From contig NZ_FUZA01000008.1 of the NCBI RefSeq assembly GCF_900167945.1, positions 220,176 through 284,175 of the forward strand: DNA of 64,000 nt, read 5' to 3'. Origin of the DNA: Dyadobacter psychrophilus. GTDB taxonomy: Bacteria > Bacteroidota > Bacteroidia > Cytophagales > Spirosomataceae. The notes beneath the pieces are model-generated. The model was not told where the DNA came from. It saw nothing but the letters and a program-made list of their open reading frames with translations, and did no database searches. Shown piece after piece: positions 1 to 8,926 of the stretch. The position numbers and the translations under genes are program-made. How positions within the stretch are numbered: the first letter of the stretch is position 1; each line of letters begins with the position of its first letter.

Positions 1-2583
1 TATTTCCCCGGCATTCCGGTTCATGATAAAATTGTGATCCTGGAAGACACAGATGCCGATGGAAAGGCCGATAAGCACACCGTTTTTGCTGACGACTTGT
101 ATCTGCCATTGGGTTTTGAATTCGGCGATGGCGGCGTTTATGTATCCCAGGAGCCGGATATCGTGTTTATGAAGGACACTAATGGCGACGACAAAGCCGA
201 TCATCGCGAAGTGGTGCTAACTGGTTTTGGCTCCGAAGACAGCCATCATGCCACGCACGCATTCACATTCGGGCAGGACGGCGCATTGTATTTCAATGAA
301 GGCACATTCCTGAATTCACAGGTGGAAACGCCTTATGGGCCCATCCGCTCCTATGCGGGCGCAACGTATCGTTACGAGCCAAGAACCGCAAAACTCACGC
401 ATTACATTTCCTATCCTTATTACAATCCCTGGGGCAGTATTTTTGATAAATGGGGAATGCATTTGATCGGGGACGCGTCCGATGGTTCCAATTATTTTGC
501 CCCGCCCATGACCGGCAATGTCACTTATCCCGACAAGCATCCACGCATTGAAATGTTCACGGAAACGCGTGTAAGGCCAACGGCGGGCATCGAAATTGTT
601 TCCAGCAGACAGTTTCCGGATGAGGTTCAAGGTGATTTTTTGGTCAATAACAACATTGGTTTTCAGGGCACCAAGCAACACCGGATCATTCCGCGCGGCT
701 CGGGAATTGGCAGTAAAGAAGTCGAGGCCATCCTACAATCTCAGGATCCAAATTTTCGTCCTATCGACATTGAATTTGGCCCGGATGGTGGTTTATACAT
801 TGTGGATTGGTACAATCCGCTGATCTCACACGGAGAAAATCCACCGCGCGATCCCGCACGTGATAAATCGCACGGAAGGGTTTGGCGGATCACTTACAAA
901 GGCAAACCGGCGCTGAAAGTAACCGACGTTTCAAAACAGAGCATTCCAGAATTACTTAATAATCTGAAAGTGCATGAAGACCGTTTCCGCTATCGTTCGC
1001 GGGCACAGATCCGCGAAAAGAAAGCAGCGGAAGTCCTGCCGGAACTGAAAAAATGGGTGACTGCACTGGACAAAAACGATCCGCAATACGAGCATAACCT
1101 GCTCGAAGGATTGTGGCTTTATCAGGATTTTAATGTGGTTGAACCTAACATTTTAAAAACATTACTCAATGCAAAAGAGCCGCAGGCACGCGCCGCAGCC
1201 ACAAAATTGCTTCTTTACTGGCACGACCGCATTCCCGGCTCGCTCGAACTGATGCGCGCCCGAGTGAATGACGAATCGGCGCGGGTGAGGATTGAGGCGG
1301 TTGTTGCATTGAGCTTTTTCAATTCAGAAGATGCGGTCATTGCAGCCACGGATATTTTTAAATATCCTACCGATTATTATATGGATTATGCTGTGCATGA
1401 GACTTTTAGGTTTTTAAAACCGATTTGGCTGGCGGGGATGAAACAAGGCAAAAGTTTTGGACCAAATCAAAAACAAGCCAATCATTATCTTTTAAAACTG
1501 GCTAATGCACAGGAACTGGCCACATTACCACAAACTCCTGATGTGCTAACCGCCACGCTGACCCGGCCGGATATTAATGTTGCAAAGAAACAGGAAGCAT
1601 TAGCCAGCCTGGCAAAAAACCAGAGAACGGGTAAGGTTAATGTGCTTTTGAATGCCATTCGTGAAGAAGAAAAAAGTAGGAAGGGCGCCCAGCAAATTCC
1701 TACCCAACAGGAACTTATCAAACTTTTGTTAGCTTCTGAGCCTTCGGAACTGAAACAAAATCAGGCTGAATTGACAAAACTGATTAGCGTGGATACCAGC
1801 CAGGTGATGCAGGCGACTGGTTTTGCGGCTGTCATCACTGCCGGGCAGTCGGACCAATCTTTGCAAAAAGCCATTCAGGAAAATCCAGCGGCATATTTGA
1901 GTGGAATTTCAATGTTGACTGATGCTGATTTGAAGGCTTCATTTTACAAAAAAGTAAAAGATCTTGCTCCTAATGTGCCTGCAGTTGGCTATCCGTTATT
2001 AATGAAAATGACCCTGGAAAGCGAAACTAAAACGCAGAGCACAAAAGATTTGGTAGCATCATTAAACAGCACGCCTGAGTCCATTCAAAATTCGCCAGCA
2101 TTCGCCGCAGCCATTACAATTATGAAAAATATGGTGAATGGCGTGCCGGAAAAAGACAGGAAGTCTGTGCTTTCAATGCTGGAAAATATGGGAACCATTG
2201 AAATTAAACTTGTGGCCATTGAAGCGAAAATGGCTTTTGATAGAAAAGCATTAACCGTTCCCGCCGGAAGAGCAGTAACATTAGTCTTTGAAAACCCCGA
2301 CCTGATGCCGCATAATGTGGTGATCGTCAAGCCCGGAACGACCGAAAAAGTGGGCGAAGCGGCAGATGCGATGGCAAGTTTGAAAGATGGTTTTGAAAAG
2401 AATTTTGTCCCATCGACGCCGGATGTGCTGTTTGCAACGCCACTGGTTAACTCGGGGAAAAGCTTTCGGCTGGAATTCAAAGCGCCTACTCAACCTGGCG
2501 AATATCCTTTTATATGCTCATTCCCAGGACATTGGCGGGTTATGCAGGGAATTTTGACCGTTACGGATTCAAAAGTGCCTTAA
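1..2583 (+). CDS. PVC-type sugar dehydrogenase-like propeller fused to HEAT-like helices and a cupredoxin (5' partial)
   Basis: The frame is open from base 1, so the start lies to the left; 860 residues are visible. The first ~290 residues resemble the beta-propeller of PVC-type membrane-bound (soluble glucose/sorbosone) dehydrogenases, with DTDADGKAD and DTNGDDKAD calcium-type loops and a GPDGGLYIVDWYNP blade. Residues ~310-480 are alpha-helical and HEAT-like. The last ~125 residues are a type 1 copper domain: His771 in a MPHNVV motif, then Cys839, His844 and Met848 in a CSFPGHWRVM motif, as in auracyanin/azurin. It is probably exported and passes electrons from oxidation of a sugar or other alcohol to copper; substrate and the missing N-terminus (often a signal peptide, sometimes a haem domain) are unknown. 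A secreted esterase follows after one base, so the two are probably co-transcribed. Domain calls rest on motif recognition. Confidence 0.8.
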   Translation, partial: YFPGIPVHDKIVILEDTDADGKADKHTVFADDLYLPLGFEFGDGGVYVSQEPDIVFMKDTNGDDKADHREVVLTGFGSEDSHHATHAFTFGQDGALYFNEGTFLNSQVETPYGPIRSYAGATYRYEPRTAKLTHYISYPYYNPWGSIFDKWGMHLIGDASDGSNYFAPPMTGNVTYPDKHPRIEMFTETRVRPTAGIEIVSSRQFPDEVQGDFLVNNNIGFQGTKQHRIIPRGSGIGSKEVEAILQSQDPNFRPIDIEFGPDGGLYIVDWYNPLISHGENPPRDPARDKSHGRVWRITYKGKPALKVTDVSKQSIPELLNNLKVHEDRFRYRSRAQIREKKAAEVLPELKKWVTALDKNDPQYEHNLLEGLWLYQDFNVVEPNILKTLLNAKEPQARAAATKLLLYWHDRIPGSLELMRARVNDESARVRIEAVVALSFFNSEDAVIAATDIFKYPTDYYMDYAVHETFRFLKPIWLAGMKQGKSFGPNQKQANHYLLKLANAQELATLPQTPDVLTATLTRPDINVAKKQEALASLAKNQRTGKVNVLLNAIREEEKSRKGAQQIPTQQELIKLLLASEPSELKQNQAELTKLISVDTSQVMQATGFAAVITAGQSDQSLQKAIQENPAAYLSGISMLTDADLKASFYKKVKDLAPNVPAVGYPLLMKMTLESETKTQSTKDLVASLNSTPESIQNSPAFAAAITIMKNMVNGVPEKDRKSVLSMLENMGTIEIKLVAIEAKMAFDRKALTVPAGRAVTLVFENPDLMPHNVVIVKPGTTEKVGEAADAMASLKDGFEKNFVPSTPDVLFATPLVNSGKSFRLEFKAPTQPGEYPFICSFPGHWRVMQGILTVTDSKVP

Positions 2584-2584
2584 C

Positions 2585-3493
2585 ATGTCAATACTAGAAC
2601 GGACTTTGTTCGCTGCCGGAATTCTGCTGATCAGCATCGAAAGCATTGCGCAAACCTATATAAACCTCTATCACGGAACGGTCCCGAACTCAATTTCGGG
2701 GCCGGACCAGGAAATCCAAGCAGCCAATGCATCCGTGGATTCCCTCACATCGAAAGTCTCCATTCCAGGCCTGACCATATTTTTGCCAACCAAAGAAAAA
2801 GCAACCGGGACGGCGGTTATCATCTGTCCCGGAGGCGGTTACGGCACATTACTAACCAAACGCGAAGGCAGCGATGTGGCAAGATCATTCAACAAACTAG
2901 GCATAGCCGCATTCGTCGTAAAATACAGATTACCAGATCCTAAGATCATGAAAGATCAATCCATCGGACCGATCCAGGATGCGCAGCAAGCTATAAAGAT
3001 CGTCAGAGAACGCGCAAAAGAATTTGGAATCGATCCCACGAAAATAGGCATCATGGGATTTTCAGCAGGCGGCCACCTCGCTTCCACCGCCGGAACCCAT
3101 TTCGAAACACGTTACCTTGATGAAGCAGGAAAAACCAGCCTTCGCCCGGATTTCATAATTTTGGTGAATCCCGTTGTCAGTTTTAATGATAGCACGGGGC
3201 ATATCGGCTCGCGGGATAATTTATTGAGCAAAAATGCAGGTGCTGAAAAGATTCGTTTGTTCTCCAATGAACTGCAAGTTACCAAAGCCACACCGCCCGC
3301 ATTCCTCGTCCATTCCGGCGCAGATGTGGTCGTTCCGGTTTCGAACAGCATTGAATTTTACAAAGCATTGAATAAAAATGGAATTCCAGCCGCATTGCAC
3401 ATTTATTCCAAAGGCGAGCATGGATTTTTGACCTATCCCGCTTTTGAAGAATGGTTCGGAAGAGTTATAGAATGGATGAAGACATTAAAATAG
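2585..3493 (+). CDS. Secreted alpha/beta hydrolase (acetyl-xylan esterase/BD-FAE-like)
   Basis: 302 residues. A signal peptide of about 22 residues ends in SIAQ. The fold signature is clear: an oxyanion HGGG-type region seen here as CPGGGY, the nucleophile elbow GFSAGG with Ser160, an Asp in the HSGADVVVP stretch, and a C-terminal His in GEHGF. This pattern fits the xylan-esterase/BD-FAE branch of alpha/beta hydrolases, which remove acetyl or feruloyl groups from plant glycans. The ATG lies one base after the stop of the dehydrogenase-cupredoxin gene, so translation is probably coupled. The SusCD pair converges on it from the other strand with only 12 bases between the stops. The exact ester substrate cannot be read from the sequence. 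Confidence 0.85.
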   Translation: MSILERTLFAAGILLISIESIAQTYINLYHGTVPNSISGPDQEIQAANASVDSLTSKVSIPGLTIFLPTKEKATGTAVIICPGGGYGTLLTKREGSDVARSFNKLGIAAFVVKYRLPDPKIMKDQSIGPIQDAQQAIKIVRERAKEFGIDPTKIGIMGFSAGGHLASTAGTHFETRYLDEAGKTSLRPDFIILVNPVVSFNDSTGHIGSRDNLLSKNAGAEKIRLFSNELQVTKATPPAFLVHSGADVVVPVSNSIEFYKALNKNGIPAALHIYSKGEHGFLTYPAFEEWFGRVIEWMKTLK

Positions 3494-3505
3494 CCAAAAG
3501 CCCGA

Positions 3506-5188
3506 TCAATTATAACCTGGATTCTGCTTAAACTCATCCTTGTTCGTAATTGCATCCAGCTGGACTTGCGGGATGGGACGGACATTGTGCGTTTCTTTAA
3601 TGTTTGCTTTCGCATCCATATTGTATTTCTGGACGTAACTCACCAGTTTTCCCGTTCGTTTCAGGTCGTACCAGCGAAACAGTTCGCCTGCCAGTTCGCG
3701 GGCGCGTTCGTCCAGGATGAAATCAATGTTCAGATCTTTCGCAGTGATTGTCATGCTGGCTTCCTTACCTGGGATCGCGCGTTTTTTACGCAGATCGTTG
3801 ATATAAGTAAGCGCTTCCGCAGGATTGGTTTTCATTAACGCTTCCGCCGCGATCAGGTACAATTCAGCGATCCGGATCACGAAGCCATCGCGCGAGCTCC
3901 ATTCCTGGTTGGCGGTGAGGCGCGTGGGGTCCATTAATTTGCTCATTTGGATAAATTGGGAACGGAGCAAAAGCGATCCGTCTTCCTTATACATCGTGTT
4001 GCGGTCGAAGATTTTGTAGCGGCCCGCAGCATTTGCGATTTGTGCAGGCGTAGCAACCGTTTTCATGAAAACCATGGATGTGTCTCCAAAAGCCATTTTG
4101 GGATAGCCATTCACCGTTCCGGCCTTCAAATTGGCCATATTAGCAAGCCAAACCGTTTGAAAAGTGCCAGCATAACGCTGATCCACCTTTTCATCAAACA
4201 AATCCAATAAATGCAATGTGGGCACATAACGCTGGTAAGGACGACCATAGGCAACCGAACGCTCCATCCCGGGCTGTTTGTCGTAGACCATAATATAATG
4301 CAAATGGCTGTTATTCCCCTTTCCTGCCGCAGGATCGTAATCGCCGTTCATGGTGTCGTCGTTGGTATAATTCACGTAATAGACCACTTCCGAGTTTGCG
4401 CCGCCTTCGGAATTTTTCATGTCCCAAAGCGATTTAAAATCAGAAAACAATGCATAGCGGCCCGATGCGATCACTTCCTTAGCCAATGTTGCTGCAGTTG
4501 CGTACATTTCTGCATTGTTGGTAGAGCTGGCGCGGGTTAAGGCCATTCTTGCTTTGAAAGCTTTTGCAACGTCCTGTGTAATGCGGCCATTTGTGGATTT
4601 TGCCGGAGCCAGATTGGCAATGGCAATGTCCAGATCAGCAAAAATCACTTTGTAAAAATCTTCCACGCTCGATCTTTTGGCAGTAGTTACCGCACCGGCG
4701 GTTGGCTCCGTTTGCAGCACCACATCGCCCCAGGTTTCGGTGATCAGCCACAAGTAATGTGCCCTCAAAAACCGCACTTCGCCTTCATATTGCTTGTTCA
4801 TCGCTTCCGACAAAATAGGCGCGGGAAGCAACTTTAATGCTGTGTTACAAGTATTTAGAGCTTTGTATAAATGTGCCCAGTAATCCTTCAAGTTCGTTTG
4901 CGCACCATTCAAATCGACTGTGTAATCCGAGATCTGGTTGGCTTTATTATCACCGCCGCGAAGGAAAAGGTCGGTTCCGGTTTCAGCAAATGCGGATGGA
5001 AATTCTTTGCCATACCAAAGTCTTGTTCCTGAATAAGAAGCATTTACAGCTGCTGTGATCCCCAGTTCTGTTTGGAAAAACGGGTCTTGGGTTAAGCCGC
5101 TTTTATTGGTTTCGGAAAGATAATCTTCGCAGGATGTGAGTCCGGCGAGTGAAAATGCCACGAGTAAGGCCGATATTTTGATTTTCAT
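3506..5188 (-). CDS. RagB/SusD family nutrient-uptake outer membrane lipoprotein
   Basis: 560 residues from the ATG at 5188; an in-frame start 30 bases upstream would only add residues before the signal sequence. A lipoprotein signal peptide ends in LTSC with the lipidated Cys at residue 20, followed by the EDYLSE start typical of SusD proteins. The C-terminal half carries the family hallmarks RIAELYLIAAEAL and YINDLRKKR, and ends in a DERARELAGELFRWYDLKRTG block followed by an HNVRPIPQ segment. SusD proteins sit as a lid on a SusC TonB-dependent channel and bind the incoming oligomer. The gene begins 19 bases downstream of the susC-like stop, so the two form one operon. No glycoside hydrolase or anti-sigma factor lies next to the pair, so the substrate is open. 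Confidence 0.95.
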   Translation of the reverse strand: MKIKISALLVAFSLAGLTSCEDYLSETNKSGLTQDPFFQTELGITAAVNASYSGTRLWYGKEFPSAFAETGTDLFLRGGDNKANQISDYTVDLNGAQTNLKDYWAHLYKALNTCNTALKLLPAPILSEAMNKQYEGEVRFLRAHYLWLITETWGDVVLQTEPTAGAVTTAKRSSVEDFYKVIFADLDIAIANLAPAKSTNGRITQDVAKAFKARMALTRASSTNNAEMYATAATLAKEVIASGRYALFSDFKSLWDMKNSEGGANSEVVYYVNYTNDDTMNGDYDPAAGKGNNSHLHYIMVYDKQPGMERSVAYGRPYQRYVPTLHLLDLFDEKVDQRYAGTFQTVWLANMANLKAGTVNGYPKMAFGDTSMVFMKTVATPAQIANAAGRYKIFDRNTMYKEDGSLLLRSQFIQMSKLMDPTRLTANQEWSSRDGFVIRIAELYLIAAEALMKTNPAEALTYINDLRKKRAIPGKEASMTITAKDLNIDFILDERARELAGELFRWYDLKRTGKLVSYVQKYNMDAKANIKETHNVRPIPQVQLDAITNKDEFKQNPGYN

Positions 5189-5207
5189 TGGAATGTCTGT
5201 TTTTGAA

Positions 5208-8200
5208 TTAAAAATCAATGTTTACACCAAAGATCATCTGCTTCACAAGCGGGAAACTCAGATCTCCGCCGCGTTCCGGATCGTAATCCTTGATCTTGCT
5301 GAATGTGAAATAGTTTTGCAGCGTTCCGTAAACCCGCACCCGGCCCACACCGATCTTTTTGGTCAAAGGCGAAGGAATGTTGTAGCCCAACGAAACGTCC
5401 CTGATTTTCACAAATGACCCTTTGACATAACCTAATGTGGATTGATACAAATAGTTTGTCGTTGAGTATGAGCTGTTTGGCCTTGGAAAAGCATTGGTTG
5501 GATTTTCCGGCGTCCAGTAATCCACATTGGACGAGTTTTCAAGCGCGCTTGGCTTGTAGGCGCCCGCATTGTATTCGTAGTTGATATAATGTCCGATGCG
5601 GCCGTAGACAAACACGCTCAGGTCGAAGTTTTTGTATTCAAAATGATTGTTAACCCCGAACGAGAACTTTGGAACACTCGAAAAAGTCGTACGATCGCCC
5701 GGATCGACCACGCCGTTTCCGTTCATATCTGCTACTTTCACATCGCCTGGTTTATTTTTTCCAAAATCCAAAGCAGCTTCTTCTTCGCCTAACTGCCAGA
5801 TCCCGATCTTTTTATAATCAAAAAACACTTTCGTTGGCTCGCCGACAAACCAGCTGTTGGCCTCGTTGCGCGTTACGCCATTGTTCAATGCGAGGATTTT
5901 TTCGCGGTTCAAAGTGAATGTCCAGTCAGTAGACCAGTTGAATGCTTTTCCGCTAATATTTTGGGTCGTAATGGCGAGCTCAACCCCTTTATTTTCAACT
6001 TGACCGATGTTTTCCAGGATTTCGCTGTAACCTGTATGCGTCGGCAGCAAGCTTGGCAATAACAAATCTCTCGTTCTTGATCGGTAAACATCGATCGTTC
6101 CTGAAATTCTGTTTCCCATCAAACCAAAATCTAAACCTGCATTCCATGTGCCAGTTGTTTCCCAGGTCAACGCAGGATTCGGGATTACGCTTGGCCAGTA
6201 ACCATAGGCAGCGCTGGTTCCGAAAGCATACGCAGACAGTCCCAAACCGCCTTTTGTAGCATAAGGATCAATGGTAGAGTTACCCGACCTGCCCCAGCTG
6301 ACGCGCAATTTCAGGTCATTAAAAACTTTGCTATCCTGCAAAAACGGCTCTTCGATCACGCGCCAGGCTCCTGAAACGGAAGGGAAATAGCCCCATTTGT
6401 TTCCTGCGGCCAAAACAGAAGATCCATCAGCCCGCAAGGATGCCTGGAAAATGTATTTGTTGCTTAACTTGTAATTAATCCTTCCAAAAAACGAAGCAAT
6501 GGTAGTTTCCCGCAACCGGCTGCCGATTGCTTTGGAAATGGTGTTGGAATTCAGGTCATGAAAAGATGTGATCGGTGAAGCCTGGTTGTTACCCGATGAC
6601 GTGTATTCCTCGAATTTTGTCCCCAAAGAACTCGTCCCCAAAAGCCCCTGGATCTGGTGATTACCAATGCTTTTGTTGTAATTCAATGTGTTTTCCCAAG
6701 TGTAATTGAAGTAATTATTGATCTCCACACCGGAATTGGAATTACGTCCGGCATTCGCGACCGTGTTGTAACCTTTGTAATAACCGCGGCGGAAATCCCT
6801 GAAATCCAGACCGATCGTTGATTTCAAAAAGAGCTCATTCGTAATTTTTACATCCAGATATGCTGATGAAAACAGGCGTTTGTCCACAATATTGTTCACA
6901 AAAACGCCTGGCTGCTCGTCCGCCAAAGGCGTGAATTGTGCGCTATAACCGGGTGCCGGATTAAGGATCAATGTTCCGTCATCATTGAACGCCTTCGCGA
7001 TCGGAAGGATTTTGTTGGCCATATTCAGCGGATTATCGCGTTTATCCTGGTTTTTGTAAGAATAAATCGCGCTTAATCCAACCCGGAAACGATCATTGAG
7101 CTTATGGTCCACGCCGATTTTCCCGTTTAGCCTGCGATAGACATCATTAAGCAGCAGGCCTTTGTCCTTTTGATAACCAAATGAGGTCGAGAAAGTCGTT
7201 TTTTCGCTTCCGCCGGTCAGGTTGATCTCGTAATTCTGCATCAAGCCATTGTGGAAAATATAGCTTTGCCAGTCTTCAAACTGCTTATCCTTAATGTATT
7301 GCAATTCTGTAACCTGAAAAATATCCTCATCTTTCCGGTAAACGTCACCATTCGTGGTCCGGTAAGCCTCGCGTTTTTGCTGCGCATATTCCTCACCGTT
7401 CATCATGCGCGGATACAGCGCCTTCTTGTTCATCGACACGTAAGAATTGAACGAAAGTGTCGATTTGCCGGCAGAGCCTTTTTTCGTGGTAATGATGATC
7501 ACACCGTTCGCCCCACGCGTTCCGTAAATCGCCGTTGACGCAACATCTTTCAGCACTTCTATCGAGGCAATGTCCGTCGGATTAATGTCGATAAAAGAGC
7601 CGTAGGGGATTCCGTCCACCAACACAAGCGGCTTATTATCAGCTCTTAACGATCTGTTTCCACGCAAAACAATGTTAATGTCCGCTCCCGGCTGCCCCGA
7701 GCTTTGGGTAATGTCGATCCCCGAAACTTTTCCTTGCAATGACCTCAGCGCATTGGTGGTCGGAATCGCCGTGATATCCTTGGCTTTCACCGACGTGATG
7801 GCCCCGGTCACATCGCTTTTTTTCATCGTTCCATAACCCACAACCACGATTTCTTCCAACGCCTTGGTATCCGCCAGCAGCTTCACGTCAATCACAGAGC
7901 GGTTATTGACCTCAATTTCCTGGCTGATATAACCCACATAAGAAAACACCAGCGTCGCGTTTCCCGCCGGAATGGTCAGTTTATACAAACCATTTGCATC
8001 CGTAGTTGCGCCTGTTGTGGTTCCTTTCAATAAAATGCTTACTCCGGGCAGCTCTTCGCCATTATCTCCCGTAACTTTTCCCGTAATATCCGCAACAGAA
8101 CTCAGCCCGTTTTCTCCATTCGCAGACACGACCAAACTCGCGGTGAAATGCAGATGATTTCCAGCATAAACCTTCTGATTACCAACCGGTAAGATTCCAT

Positions 8201-8249
8201 ACACGAGCATCAACCCCAGGGCCGACGCACTTTGTAGTTTTCTAAACAT
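5208..8249 (-). CDS. SusC/RagA family TonB-linked outer membrane transporter
   Basis: 1013 residues, typical for the family. A signal peptide leads to a carboxypeptidase-D regulatory-like domain (about residues 55-130: ITGKVTGDNGEELPGVSILL through YVGYISQEIEV), then the EEIVVVGYGT motif that marks the start of the plug domain, the SusC signature plug, and a long beta-barrel ending in MIFGVNIDF, with the terminal aromatic needed for barrel assembly. It imports a bound oligomer across the outer membrane with TonB energy. The susD-like gene follows directly. There is no FecR/ECF sigma pair or hybrid two-component regulator adjacent; the 677 bases upstream hold no recognisable promoter box. It lacks an N-terminal secretin/STN domain, which argues against control by trans-envelope FecR signalling. 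Confidence 0.95.
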   Translation of the reverse strand: MFRKLQSASALGLMLVYGILPVGNQKVYAGNHLHFTASLVVSANGENGLSSVADITGKVTGDNGEELPGVSILLKGTTTGATTDANGLYKLTIPAGNATLVFSYVGYISQEIEVNNRSVIDVKLLADTKALEEIVVVGYGTMKKSDVTGAITSVKAKDITAIPTTNALRSLQGKVSGIDITQSSGQPGADINIVLRGNRSLRADNKPLVLVDGIPYGSFIDINPTDIASIEVLKDVASTAIYGTRGANGVIIITTKKGSAGKSTLSFNSYVSMNKKALYPRMMNGEEYAQQKREAYRTTNGDVYRKDEDIFQVTELQYIKDKQFEDWQSYIFHNGLMQNYEINLTGGSEKTTFSTSFGYQKDKGLLLNDVYRRLNGKIGVDHKLNDRFRVGLSAIYSYKNQDKRDNPLNMANKILPIAKAFNDDGTLILNPAPGYSAQFTPLADEQPGVFVNNIVDKRLFSSAYLDVKITNELFLKSTIGLDFRDFRRGYYKGYNTVANAGRNSNSGVEINNYFNYTWENTLNYNKSIGNHQIQGLLGTSSLGTKFEEYTSSGNNQASPITSFHDLNSNTISKAIGSRLRETTIASFFGRINYKLSNKYIFQASLRADGSSVLAAGNKWGYFPSVSGAWRVIEEPFLQDSKVFNDLKLRVSWGRSGNSTIDPYATKGGLGLSAYAFGTSAAYGYWPSVIPNPALTWETTGTWNAGLDFGLMGNRISGTIDVYRSRTRDLLLPSLLPTHTGYSEILENIGQVENKGVELAITTQNISGKAFNWSTDWTFTLNREKILALNNGVTRNEANSWFVGEPTKVFFDYKKIGIWQLGEEEAALDFGKNKPGDVKVADMNGNGVVDPGDRTTFSSVPKFSFGVNNHFEYKNFDLSVFVYGRIGHYINYEYNAGAYKPSALENSSNVDYWTPENPTNAFPRPNSSYSTTNYLYQSTLGYVKGSFVKIRDVSLGYNIPSPLTKKIGVGRVRVYGTLQNYFTFSKIKDYDPERGGDLSFPLVKQMIFGVNIDF

Positions 8250-8628
8250 ACATCATAACAGTTTATATTATTCTATTTATTAATGCAAAAATCACATTCA
8301 AAAACAGCCGCATTTCCGGTCGAAACGGACGATGAAGACCGGGTTTCCAATTAGAAAGATTGAATGAATTTTGGGCTTGGGAGAATATTAATAATCTTAG
8401 AAATTATTGATTATAACTTTCTCATCCGCACCACTTGACAGCAGGAAGGTTAGCGATTAGCTAGAAATGCCAAAGGTTTTAGGCAAATATTTTTATGCAA
8501 ACGATGTCGGGAACGTAGCCAAAATAGAATTGATCCGTTTTTTTGTTGGACAATTCAGTATTTTTTAATGTGTTTTTAATGCAGAAGGAAATTATGTGTC
8601 TAGGAGTAAATTGTATTTATTTTATAAA
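8250..8628. other. Intergenic region upstream of the susC-like gene
   Basis: AT-rich stretch between the divergent susC-like gene and the peroxidase gene. I find no TAnnTTTG box on the minus strand, no strong hairpin and no convincing gene. A 23-codon plus-strand frame starting at 8283 has no support. The right-hand part of the gap (8629-8874) is described separately as a possible decayed coding remnant. Confidence 0.5.
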
Positions 8629-8874
8629 ATGCTTTTGTATGAATTCACCGGCATAGGCAAATACAGCACCGCTGAGCAACGCAAGAATAACCACTATTCC
8701 GGGAGCAAGCTCATCGGACGGGGTAAATAAAAGCTTAACGCCGTGAAATCAGCGGGGATATCTGACGATTATCTTGAAAAGGGAATGGCACTGCGAAAAG
8801 CCACTACCCTGACTAATCTTACCACCTATTACCGCTAACTCAAGCAATTTGTCTTCGCTTTGTTTTTGAAGTAA
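8629..8874 (+). pseudogene. Possible decayed coding fragment of unknown origin
   Basis: One plus-strand frame reads as protein-like sequence for 82 codons if two in-frame stops (8728 and 8836) are ignored. It begins MLLYEFTGIGKYSTAEQRK, continues past the first stop as KLNAVKSAGISDDYLEKG and ends LKQFVFALFLK at the stop at 8872. The GC content is higher than that of the flanking intergenic DNA, which suggests former coding sequence. I do not recognise the family. It could be the relic of a gene lost between susC and the peroxidase, or simply chance. Confidence 0.2.
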
Positions 8875-8926
8875 ATTCGATAGCCTACCCGCTAAGTCTC
8901 GTTACAGACTATTCTCCATTTCTAAA

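Noticed and set aside
8283..8354. 23-codon frame upstream of susC
   Set aside because: Too short, no start context and no similarity I can recognise.
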